A DNA stretch of 64,000 bases. It comes from Paracoccaceae bacterium. Its GTDB lineage: Bacteria > Pseudomonadota > Alphaproteobacteria > Rhodobacterales > Rhodobacteraceae. Positions within the stretch are counted from its first letter, which is position 1. Every line of letters starts with the position of its first letter. The notes beneath the pieces are model-generated. The model was not told the origin of the DNA. It was given only the letters and a program-made list of their open reading frames with translations, and made no database searches. The position numbers and the translations under genes were made by a program. The stretch covers positions 62,001 to 126,000 of the forward strand of contig JAGRDY010000026.1 of NCBI GenBank assembly GCA_020446815.1, in the 5' to 3' direction. Shown in pieces: positions 8,101-15,261 of this stretch.

Positions 8101-9027
8101 ATGTCGAAAATCATCATTTCCTGCGCCGTCACCGGTTCGATCCATACCCCCTCGATGTCGCCGCATCTGCCCGTCACTGGCGAAGCGATCGCCGATCAGG
8201 CGATCGAGGCGGCCAGGGCGGGTGCCGCAATCTTGCATTTGCACGCCCGCGACCAGGCAACAGGCAAACCGTCAAGCGACGTGGCCGATTTCATGGCGTT
8301 CCTTCCCCGGATCGCGTCCGAAACCGACGCGGTCGTGAACCTGTCAACCGGCGGCAGCGCGGTGATGTCGATCGAGCAGCGCCTGGCGGGCCCGCTTGCG
8401 GCGCGCCCGGAAATGTGTTCGCTCAACATGGGAACGATGAATTTTGCGCTTTACCCGATGCTCGGCAGGCGCCACGACTGGCTGCATGACTGGGAAGAGC
8501 CGTTCTTGCGTAATTCCGATGATCTGGTCTTCAAGAACACCCCGCGCGACATCGAAAGTGTATTGACGCTGATGGGGCGCGACCGCGGTGCGAAGTTCGA
8601 ATTCGAATGCTACGACATCGGGCATCTTTACATGCTGCGCCATTTCGTCGACCGGGGGCTCGTTCAGGGGCCGGTCTTCATTCAGTTCGTCATGGGGGTG
8701 CTTGGCGGTGTCGCCGCAGAGCCCGAACACCTTACCCATCTCAAACAGACTGCCGACCGCCTGTTCGGCGATGACTACCGTTTTTCGGTTCTGGCCGCCG
8801 GACGGATGCAGATGGCGATGGCGGCGATATCGGCGTCCATGGGCGGGCATGTCCGTGTCGGACTCGAGGACAATCTCTATATCGCGCGCGGGCAGCTCGC
8901 GCGGTCCAATGCCGAACAGGTCGAGAAGGTGCGCGCCATCGTCGAGGCACTGGGCCGGCAAGTCGCCACCGCCGATGAAACCCGCGCCATGCTGGCCCTG
9001 AAAGGCCGCGCGGAGGTGGCGTTCTAG
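8101..9027 (+). CDS. Beta-keto acid cleavage enzyme (BKACE, DUF849 family)
   Basis: A 308-residue TIM-barrel enzyme of the BKACE family, first known as 3-keto-5-aminohexanoate cleavage enzyme. These enzymes react a beta-keto acid with acetyl-CoA to give acetoacetate and a shortened CoA ester. Metal-ligand histidines H46 and H48 are present in LHLHARD, and a conserved acidic residue lies at E256 in VGLEDNLY. Length is normal. A GGGGGCGGA ribosome site precedes the ATG. Its place between an aminotransferase and an acetyltransferase suggests a substrate such as 3-keto-6-acetamidohexanoate. Dehydrocarnitine and other beta-keto acids are also used by family members, so the substrate is open. Confidence 0.9.
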   Translation: MSKIIISCAVTGSIHTPSMSPHLPVTGEAIADQAIEAARAGAAILHLHARDQATGKPSSDVADFMAFLPRIASETDAVVNLSTGGSAVMSIEQRLAGPLAARPEMCSLNMGTMNFALYPMLGRRHDWLHDWEEPFLRNSDDLVFKNTPRDIESVLTLMGRDRGAKFEFECYDIGHLYMLRHFVDRGLVQGPVFIQFVMGVLGGVAAEPEHLTHLKQTADRLFGDDYRFSVLAAGRMQMAMAAISASMGGHVRVGLEDNLYIARGQLARSNAEQVEKVRAIVEALGRQVATADETRAMLALKGRAEVAF

Positions 9028-9030
9028 GCA

Positions 9031-9513
9031 ATGGCGCAACCGACGATCAGACCCGCCCGGAAAGCTGACGCACCAGGATTGAACGCCGCTCTCCGGCGGC
9101 TTTCGCAAGACATGGGCGACACCCATCTGGCGCGCGACGATCAGATCGAAAAGGCCGGATTCGGCGCGGTTCCGGTCTTTTACGCCCTGCTTGCCGAACA
9201 CGATGGCGCGATGGTCGGTGCGGCGGTCTATTCGCCGCTGTTTTCAACCACGCGCGGCATGGCCGGCAGCTATGTATCGGACTTGTGGGTCGACACCGAT
9301 TTGCGCGGGCGGCAATTGGGCGCCCGCCTGCTTGCCGCCGTGCAAAAAGATGCGCAAGACCGCTGGGATTCAGGGTTCATCCGCCTGGCGGTCTATCATG
9401 CGAACCGACGGGCCATGAAGTTCTACGAGCGTCTCGGCTTTGCTGCGGCCGCGGGCGAGGCCACGATGACGCTGGAAAGCGACAGCCTGACAAACCTGGA
9501 GAAATACCTGTGA
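9031..9513 (+). CDS. GNAT N-acetyltransferase, SSAT-like (diamine/lysine-analogue type)
   Basis: A 160-residue GNAT acetyltransferase using acetyl-CoA. The segment LLAEHDGAMVGAAVYSP followed by SYVSDLWVD and LRGRQLGARLL resembles the spermidine/thialysine N-acetyltransferase (SSAT) branch, with the acetyl-CoA-binding R-x-x-Q/G-x-G/A type loop at RGRQLG. The C-terminal NRRAMKFYERLGF motif is typical of GNATs. It starts 3 bp after the BKACE stop, and its own stop overlaps the start of the deacetylase gene. It may N-acetylate the distal amine of the substrate before transamination, as in beta-lysine degradation. Substrate not proven. Confidence 0.82.
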   Translation: MAQPTIRPARKADAPGLNAALRRLSQDMGDTHLARDDQIEKAGFGAVPVFYALLAEHDGAMVGAAVYSPLFSTTRGMAGSYVSDLWVDTDLRGRQLGARLLAAVQKDAQDRWDSGFIRLAVYHANRRAMKFYERLGFAAAAGEATMTLESDSLTNLEKYL

Positions 9514-10526
9514 AAGCCTTTCTCGACGATCGCCAGCGCATCCATGACCCCAAGCATTTCATGGCCAACGGCACGGTGCTGCCCAACCCCGAACAGCCGC
9601 GCCGGATCGATATTTTGGCCAAGGCGGCCCAGGCGGCGGGCTGCCGCATTGAGGCGCCAGGCGATCATGGCATGGGGCCGATTGCCGCGATCCATTCCGC
9701 CGAATACCTGACCTTCCTTGAAACCATCCACACCCGCTGGCGGCGCATCACCGACGCATCCGACGAGGTAATCCCCAATATCCATCCCGACAGGCGCACA
9801 GCCAGCTATCCAAGATCCGCCATCGGTCAGGCCGGGTTCCATCAGGCCGATACCGCCTGCCCGATTGCCGAAGGCACCTGGCAATCGGCTTATTGGTCGG
9901 CGCAGACCGCGCTGAGTGCCGCCGATGCCGTCCTTGGCGGCGAAAAGGCGGCCTATGCGCTGTGCCGCCCGCCCGGCCACCATGCCTTTGGCGATCTCGC
10001 GGGCGGATTTTGTTTTCTCAACAATGCCGCCATCGCCGCCGAGGCATTGCTGCGCGCCGGGCTGCGCCCCGCCATTCTCGATATCGACGTGCATCACGGC
10101 AACGGAACCCAGGGCATCTTTTACCGCCGGCGCGACGTTCTGACGGTATCGATCCATGCCGATCCGATGCGGTTCTACCCGTTCTTCTGGGGCCATGCCC
10201 AGGAGCGCGGCGAAGGCGAGGGGCTGGGCCATTGCCTCAATCTGCCGATGCCGCGCGGCACGGCGGATGACCAGTATCTCGATTGCCTGCAAACCGCCCT
10301 GGCGCGGATACGCAGTTTTGGAACGGATGTGATCGTGCTTGCCCTGGGGCTGGACGCCCACGAAAACGACCCGTTCAAGGGCTTCAGGATCACCACCGGC
10401 GGTTTTGCCAGGATTGCGCGGGCCATTGCCAGGCTTGGCCTTGCGACGGTTATCATTCAGGAAGGCGGGTATCTGTCGGATGATCTAGGGGCCAATCTGA
10501 CCAGCTTTCTCGACGGCTATGACTGA
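9510..10526 (+). CDS. Acetylpolyamine amidohydrolase-like zinc deacetylase (HDAC superfamily)
   Basis: A 338-residue class II HDAC-superfamily deacetylase, close in size to bacterial acetylpolyamine amidohydrolases. Zinc ligands D193 and H195 lie in LDIDVHHGNG and D282 in LGLDAHEND. The catalytic histidine pair is H157-H158 in RPPGHHAFGD. The start is a GTG at 9510 that overlaps the GNAT stop (GTGA), supported by GGAGA upstream. The longer frame back to 9285 lies inside the GNAT gene and is rejected. It is the last gene of the operon. It would remove an acetyl group from an acetylated amine or from 4-acetamidobutyrate/its CoA ester. Confidence 0.9.
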   Translation: MKAFLDDRQRIHDPKHFMANGTVLPNPEQPRRIDILAKAAQAAGCRIEAPGDHGMGPIAAIHSAEYLTFLETIHTRWRRITDASDEVIPNIHPDRRTASYPRSAIGQAGFHQADTACPIAEGTWQSAYWSAQTALSAADAVLGGEKAAYALCRPPGHHAFGDLAGGFCFLNNAAIAAEALLRAGLRPAILDIDVHHGNGTQGIFYRRRDVLTVSIHADPMRFYPFFWGHAQERGEGEGLGHCLNLPMPRGTADDQYLDCLQTALARIRSFGTDVIVLALGLDAHENDPFKGFRITTGGFARIARAIARLGLATVIIQEGGYLSDDLGANLTSFLDGYD

Positions 10527-10532
10527 GCGCGC

Positions 10533-10547
10533 GTCTGGCTGCCAGAC
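10533..10547. terminator. Small hairpin between deacetylase gene and tRNA-Gly
   Basis: GTCTGG at 10533-10538 and CCAGAC at 10542-10547 form a 6-bp stem with a CTG loop, just after the operon end and just beyond the tRNA 3' end. There is no T-run on either strand. It may be a weak bidirectional terminator or a processing structure. Confidence 0.35.
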
Positions 10548-10550
10548 TAC

Positions 10551-10624
10551 TGGAGCGGGTAGCGGGAATCGAACCCGCGCCTTAACCTTGGAAGGGTCTT
10601 ATGATACCATTTCACCATACCCGC
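10551..10624 (-). tRNA. tRNA-Gly (anticodon TCC)
   Basis: Read on the minus strand, the 74-base gene starts GCGGGTA and ends TACCCGC-T-CCA. This gives a perfect 7-bp acceptor stem with an encoded CCA end. The anticodon loop is CTTCCAA, anticodon TCC, reading GGA glycine codons. The T-arm GCGGGTTCGATTCCCGC is canonical. No intron. Confidence 0.97.
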
Positions 10625-10886
10625 TCGCAGGGACCATTTCATATTTCATCGCGAATCTGGCGTCAAGCGCGCGAAACCCGTAATCACCGTGCCGGAAAAG
10701 GCGCCTTGCAACGCATCGACCCGGCCCTGAACCGCTCGTTCCTGACCCCTCCCTTCGGTGAACGCGAAAGGCGGTGCCCGGTGCTTCAACATGAAGCCGA
10801 AACGCCGCGGCAGCCATTTCGCGGCGCCCTGCGGGTGATCGAAGGCTGAAACCCGCCGTCAGCAACCTGCCGTCAGCAACCCGCCG
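10625..10886. other. Intergenic stretch upstream of tRNA-Gly
   Basis: No credible gene is present here; the open frames overlap the tRNA or have no ribosome site. The region would hold the tRNA promoter. At 10856-10892, beside the methyltransferase stop codon, lies a short imperfect repeat of CCGTCAGCAACC(T/C)G, about two and a half copies. Confidence 0.5.
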
Positions 10887-11987
10887 TCAGCGGATCGGAT
10901 AGGCATTCGCGTAGCTTGCCTCCAGAATGGGGGTGAGATACCCGCCCAGCGGGTCCGCTTCCAGCGGCAATGGGGCCAGTTCCGGTACGATCCGTTCAGC
11001 AGCCAGACGCAGATCATCGGCCTGCCCCCTGTCGATTCCCGCAACAAAGACCGCCCCGGCGACATGCGCGCAATTCAGGCTGCCGAGCCGTTCGGCAAAC
11101 CCGGCATAGGGCGCGATCAGAACCGTTCCGGGCCGGGCGTCATCCAGAATGCGGTCCTCGAGTTGATGCATCATGTCGGCGTCTTTCATGGGCCGGTAGA
11201 AATAGATCACGTCATAGCCTGCATAATCGGGAAATTGCCGGGCATCGCCTTCGAATACCTGCCCACGAACATGCCCGGTCTGTTCGAACAGGTGACGCGC
11301 CGCAGCCACATAGCCGGGATCATAATCCAGCCCATCGGAAACGGCATAGAACTGGGCGGCCTGCAACACTTTCAGGCCGCCACCACAGCCAACGTCGATA
11401 AACCGCAAGACGCGCGCGCGATGTTGCGCAAGCCCGACGCGCATCGCGGCGTGGGCATGTTCGGCGAACGCCGTAGCCGGCAGCGGGATGTCGGCGAAAC
11501 AGCCAAAGGCGCTTGCGGCCTCGTTCTGGGCGGCCGTATTGACGAAGCCGTGCAGGATCTTGAAAACGTCATCGACCGATTTTCGTTGCTGAGCCGCCAG
11601 GCTGTTGGTGTCGGGCTCTGCGCCGTAAAGCGGCATCCCCTGCCAGCCCGCCAGCGTATTCACCGCCCTGGCCACGTCACGCCACCGCAGAATACGGTGG
11701 CGGACGGTGCGAAAATATCGCTGCGTGTCGGTCCAGGCACGGATTTTGATGGCGGGAAGGCCGGCCATCCGGCGCATCTGCGGCGAAATCACCGCCGCAT
11801 CGTATTGCGCGATTGTGTTTTGCAAGTCCCGGCGCCAATGTTCGACATTCCTGAGCAGCCCCGTGATGCGTTGCGCGCCCCCCTCCGATGCCGGGCACGA
11901 CAGCTCGGCGGCGATCCGTTCGGCAATTTCGCCCAAACGGGCTTCGATGTCTTCGGCGGTCTTGCGCAGCGCCAGCCACTCTTCCAT
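10887..11987 (-). CDS. SAM-dependent methyltransferase-domain protein
   Basis: A 366-residue cytoplasmic protein. The C-terminal half has a class I SAM-binding fold: motif I FIDVGCGGGLKVLQ near residue 196, then an acidic residue after strand 2 (DGLDYDPGY) and VFEGDARQFPDY. The first 180 residues are helical and charged, with no family I recognise. It starts at an ATG with GGGAGG upstream. It stands between the tRNA and the caspase gene 47 bp upstream and may be co-transcribed with that gene. The methyl acceptor is unknown. Confidence 0.65.
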   Translation of the reverse strand: MEEWLALRKTAEDIEARLGEIAERIAAELSCPASEGGAQRITGLLRNVEHWRRDLQNTIAQYDAAVISPQMRRMAGLPAIKIRAWTDTQRYFRTVRHRILRWRDVARAVNTLAGWQGMPLYGAEPDTNSLAAQQRKSVDDVFKILHGFVNTAAQNEAASAFGCFADIPLPATAFAEHAHAAMRVGLAQHRARVLRFIDVGCGGGLKVLQAAQFYAVSDGLDYDPGYVAAARHLFEQTGHVRGQVFEGDARQFPDYAGYDVIYFYRPMKDADMMHQLEDRILDDARPGTVLIAPYAGFAERLGSLNCAHVAGAVFVAGIDRGQADDLRLAAERIVPELAPLPLEADPLGGYLTPILEASYANAYPIR

Positions 11988-12034
11988 TTTTCCTCCCGGT
12001 TCTACGCGCCCGTGCCGGCCATGCCGGATCGCCG

Positions 12035-13522
12035 TCAGCCCGGCTGGCCGAAGGCGGCGGAGATCGCCGATTGCGTTGCCGGGCCGAAATCGCCGTCGAT
12101 CGCCCCGGCGTAAAACCCGTGTTCCGACAGCACCGCCTGCAAGGCTTTGCGGGTTTCGGCCTTGAACATGGCGGGTCTGTCGCGCAGCAGGTCACGGACC
12201 TGGCGGCTGCCGCTGCGCAGGGAACGGTAAATATAGGCCGCAGCATCGGCAGGGCCTTTGCCGGCCACGATGCCGTCATCAATCATGCTGGCAAAATTGA
12301 ACATGGCCTGCGGCTGGCGCAAATCGGCGGCCCTTTCGAAATAGGCCAGCCCCTTTTGCGGATCGCGCGGCAGCCCCAGTTCGCCCTGAAAATAAAAAAA
12401 TCCCAGATCATTGAGCGCATCCGGAAACCCGAGCTCGGCGGCGCTGATATAAAGCGACCGGGCGCGATCGGGGTTCTGTTCGACCCCCAGGCCGATCTCG
12501 TAAAGCCGGGCCAGTTCAAATTGCGCTTCGGCCGAGCCCGCATCGGCGGCCCGCGTCAGCAATACCGCCGCCTCGGAAGGCGCATAACGGGTATCATCGG
12601 CATTCAGCCGCATATAGGCCAGCCCGACCATCGAGCGCGTATCCCCCTGATCGGCCAGTGCCGCCAGCTGGGTTTCCTGTGCAGGGCGGATATCCGACCA
12701 GGCGACGCGCAGATTGTCATTTTCCACCTGGCTGTCCTGCGCGCTTGTTCCGGCGACATAGAACGGCGTTCCAGAAAGCGATCCATAGGTATGCGGTTCC
12801 TGCCGGTTGAAGGTTTCCTTCAATACCTCGTCGCGCACCTGGCGGAACATCAGGCTTATTTCCAGCCCCGGCGTCGGCAGATTGTGCATCAGGGCCAGCG
12901 CGAACGGGCTGTTGGCGCCGGTGCCGTCAAGGGCACGCTGCCCGTCGCGCGCGGCGAATGCCACCAATGTTCCCCGGTCGGGGGACGGAGCGGCAAGCCC
13001 CCCGCCACCCGCGCTGCGCGTGGTATCGGCGGCCGCGGCGGCCTCTTGCAAGGCGTCCTGATCCAGGGCATCCCCGAAGGGATTGTCACGACAGGAATCC
13101 AGAATGACGATCCGCATCTTGCGTGCCCCTTCGACAGAGGCCAGAAGTTCCTTCAACGATATCGCCTGGCGCTGGATATCGCTGTTTGAATGCACGTCTG
13201 CGTCGATCGGGATCAGGAAGTTTTCGCCCTGCACCTCAACGCCGTGCCCGGCGAAATAGATCAGCGCCAGGTCGGCGGTTTCGGCGCGAAAGGCGAATTC
13301 GTCTATGGCGGCACGAAATTTCTCACCGGTCGCATCCAGCAAGGTGGTGACCTGAAACCCGATCGTTCCGAGCGTCCGGGAAATCCCGCGCGCGTCATTC
13401 ACCGTGTTGTCGAGTTTGACGACGGTCCGGTAATTGCTCATGCCGACAACCAGCGCAATTTTCTCGACCGCCTGTGCTGAAAGCGGCAGCAGCAGAAAGA
13501 TCAACGCGATGATCAGCCGCAT
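12035..13522 (-). CDS. Exported caspase-like protease with Sel1 repeats and possible peptidoglycan-binding tail
   Basis: A 495-residue protein with a Sec signal peptide (residues 1-18, ending SAQA). A peptidase C14 caspase-like domain follows (about 19-240), with the catalytic dyad H93 in YFAGHGVE and C144 in ILDSCRDNPF. Next come Sel1-like TPR repeats (about 290-420). The C-terminal stretch (about 450-495, HGFYAGAIDGDFGPATQSAI) looks like a PG-binding-1 domain. ATG 13522 has GGAGG upstream. The layout points to a periplasmic protease or scaffold at the cell wall. It lies beside the T6SS island, and a second exported caspase lies beyond the island's other end. Substrate unknown. Confidence 0.85.
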   Translation of the reverse strand: MRLIIALIFLLLPLSAQAVEKIALVVGMSNYRTVVKLDNTVNDARGISRTLGTIGFQVTTLLDATGEKFRAAIDEFAFRAETADLALIYFAGHGVEVQGENFLIPIDADVHSNSDIQRQAISLKELLASVEGARKMRIVILDSCRDNPFGDALDQDALQEAAAAADTTRSAGGGGLAAPSPDRGTLVAFAARDGQRALDGTGANSPFALALMHNLPTPGLEISLMFRQVRDEVLKETFNRQEPHTYGSLSGTPFYVAGTSAQDSQVENDNLRVAWSDIRPAQETQLAALADQGDTRSMVGLAYMRLNADDTRYAPSEAAVLLTRAADAGSAEAQFELARLYEIGLGVEQNPDRARSLYISAAELGFPDALNDLGFFYFQGELGLPRDPQKGLAYFERAADLRQPQAMFNFASMIDDGIVAGKGPADAAAYIYRSLRSGSRQVRDLLRDRPAMFKAETRKALQAVLSEHGFYAGAIDGDFGPATQSAISAAFGQPG

Positions 13523-13603
13523 GGTCGAACCTCCGGTCGCAAACTTAGAAGCGACAATACCTTGTTGCCATAAACTGCCTTTGCAATCGACCCAATTATC
13601 GTG

Positions 13604-14446
13604 TCAGATCATGCCCTGCGCCCGCCATGTTTCCAGTTGTTGCTGGCTGACTTCGAAATGCATTGAATCCTCGCGGCTGAAACCGGCCCCCCAGACCCAG
13701 CCCTCGGCATGAAAGAAATCGGCCAGGATGGTCAGGCCAAGCTGGGTCTTGCCATCGGTGAAATTGTCCAGCTGGCCATCGATGTTCAGATCGACCGCCA
13801 GCCCGAAAGAGTGGGTGGAGGTGCTGCCGTTCGTGCCCCTGATCTGGCGCACGCAAAGCGACCCGGAGGTATTGATGCGCGCATATAGATCGGGGTCCGC
13901 ATCACGGATCTTTTCAAACACCCGGTGCAGGCTGTCAAGCGCCGGGCGCAGCATCGTCACCGTGACCGGCCCGACCTGTTCGGTCGCCAGCAACCCGGCC
14001 AGCGCCGGGTTGGTCATGGCTTCACAATCATCGCTCAGCTCCTCGCGCGGCCGACCGAGAAACTCTTCGAGAAACCCCGGAGAGGCGACGGTAATGCCGC
14101 GGTTCACATTCAACCGGTCGGCAATCAGAACCACCTGTGCATAGGCGTTGAGAATGGCGTTTGGACCCTCGTGAAAAAGCCCCGCATCGGGGTTGCCGCC
14201 TGAGAGCGCGGCGGCCGAACCCGCCTCGATCGACCGGACTTCGGATTCGAGCGCGAACAGTTTTTCCTGAAGTCCCTCGACCTGTTGGCGCAAGGCCTCG
14301 ATCTCGATCCGGGCGCCGCTGTCAATTCCGGTGCCGCCGCTCGTGGCAAGGCTTTCGCCCAGGGGAAAAAAAGACCGCACGGCAAGCCAGATCAGCGGCA
14401 AAGTCAGCAGTACGATTGCGGCGATGATAATCGGAACCATGCGCAT
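13604..14446 (-). CDS. Membrane-anchored M15-family peptidase (D-Ala-D-Ala carboxypeptidase-like)
   Basis: A 280-residue protein with one N-terminal membrane anchor (about residues 3-25), a short coiled coil (EALRQQVEGLQEKLFALESEV region) and a C-terminal zinc peptidase domain of the M15/VanY type. The SxHxxGxAxD signature appears as STHSFGLAVDLN, and the third ligand is H in MHFEVS. It would trim peptidoglycan peptides on the periplasmic side. ATG 14446 is chosen over an upstream GTG because the hydrophobic anchor then starts at once, with GGGGAAAG upstream. It is divergent from the OmpA gene at 14622. It might open the wall for the T6SS envelope complex, but nothing proves this. Confidence 0.8.
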   Translation of the reverse strand: MRMVPIIIAAIVLLTLPLIWLAVRSFFPLGESLATSGGTGIDSGARIEIEALRQQVEGLQEKLFALESEVRSIEAGSAAALSGGNPDAGLFHEGPNAILNAYAQVVLIADRLNVNRGITVASPGFLEEFLGRPREELSDDCEAMTNPALAGLLATEQVGPVTVTMLRPALDSLHRVFEKIRDADPDLYARINTSGSLCVRQIRGTNGSTSTHSFGLAVDLNIDGQLDNFTDGKTQLGLTILADFFHAEGWVWGAGFSREDSMHFEVSQQQLETWRAQGMI

Positions 14447-14552
14447 CTTGAGTCTTTCCCCGCGTTCGCACACATGCCTTCAAATCCTTGCCGCCTTTGC
14501 ATTGCAGGATATGCAACGGCACGGATCGGAATTCGGACGCAGCGCAAAGACA

Positions 14553-14582
14553 TTGGCATGATGCGCGGCTTTGGTGTAGTCT
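14553..14582 (+). promoter_or_regulatory. Candidate sigma-70-type promoter for the OmpA/kinase genes
   Basis: TTGGCA (14553-14558) and TAGTCT (14577-14582) are separated by 18 bp and lie about 40 bp before the OmpA ATG at 14622. The match is moderate only. The 175-bp region also serves the divergent peptidase gene. Confidence 0.3.
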
Positions 14583-14621
14583 GATCCTAGTACCCGGAAG
14601 TGACTGGCGAAAGGGAAAAAC

Positions 14622-15206
14622 ATGATCAGGAACATTGTCTTTACACTGGCGGCCGCGCTGGTGGGAATGTCTTACTCGTCATCGCCCATCGCCGCGCAAA
14701 CGGCAGATACGATGACCGAAGCGGAAATCGCCGCCCTGTTCGCCAAGCAAAAGACCCGTGGGCTGTCGCTTGCGCCGACGGCGGCGGAAGCCAAGGCAAC
14801 TCCCGAAACGGCGGCGGCTGCGGTCACCTCGGCCACCGGCACCGCGGTGGTCTATTCGGAAATGCCGCTTGAAGAACAGGTCAATATCAACATCAGCTTC
14901 GACTTCGATTCTTCGGCCTTGCGCGAAGATCAGAAGCCTCGGCTGGTCACATTGTGCAATGTCATGAAAGCAGCCGATGTCGAGGTGTTCCGCATCATCG
15001 GCCATACCGACAGCGCCGGCTCCGACGCCTATAACGAAAGGCTTTCGTTACTGCGCGCCGAAGAGGTCAAGCGCTATCTGGTCGGCGACTGTGGCATTGC
15101 CGAAACAAGAATGGAGGCCGTGGGCGTCGGGTCGCGCTTTCCATATGATGCGCAAAATCCCAGGGCCGACGTGAACCGCCGGGTCGAGTTTCAGGCCCTT
15201 AGCTGA
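14622..15206 (+). CDS. OmpA-family periplasmic protein
   Basis: A 194-residue exported protein with a signal peptide (about 1-25, ending IAAQ) and a short linker. The C-terminal OmpA-like peptidoglycan-binding domain (about 88-194) contains IIGHTDSAGSDAYNERLSLLRAEEVKRYL and the NRRVEF end motif. It would attach to diaminopimelate peptides in the wall. It is followed 55 bp later by the T6SS kinase gene in the same direction, so a link to the T6SS envelope machinery or its sensing is plausible. AAGGGAAAA precedes the ATG. Confidence 0.85.
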   Translation: MIRNIVFTLAAALVGMSYSSSPIAAQTADTMTEAEIAALFAKQKTRGLSLAPTAAEAKATPETAAAAVTSATGTAVVYSEMPLEEQVNINISFDFDSSALREDQKPRLVTLCNVMKAADVEVFRIIGHTDSAGSDAYNERLSLLRAEEVKRYLVGDCGIAETRMEAVGVGSRFPYDAQNPRADVNRRVEFQALS

Positions 15207-15261
15207 CGGCCATGCATATCGGTTTTATGGCCTTGTTGCCTGAAGACGCGGCAACAAAGGG

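Noticed and set aside
9285..9509. Extended start of the deacetylase gene
   Set aside because: It lies inside the GNAT gene in another frame; the GTG at 9510 has a ribosome site and gives the size typical of acetylpolyamine amidohydrolases.
10599..10865. An 88-codon minus-strand ORF
   Set aside because: It runs through the tRNA-Gly gene and has no family features.
12035..13522. Caspase as a T6SS effector
   Set aside because: It has a signal peptide and possible wall-binding tail, so it goes to the periplasm of its own cell; no immunity gene is adjacent.
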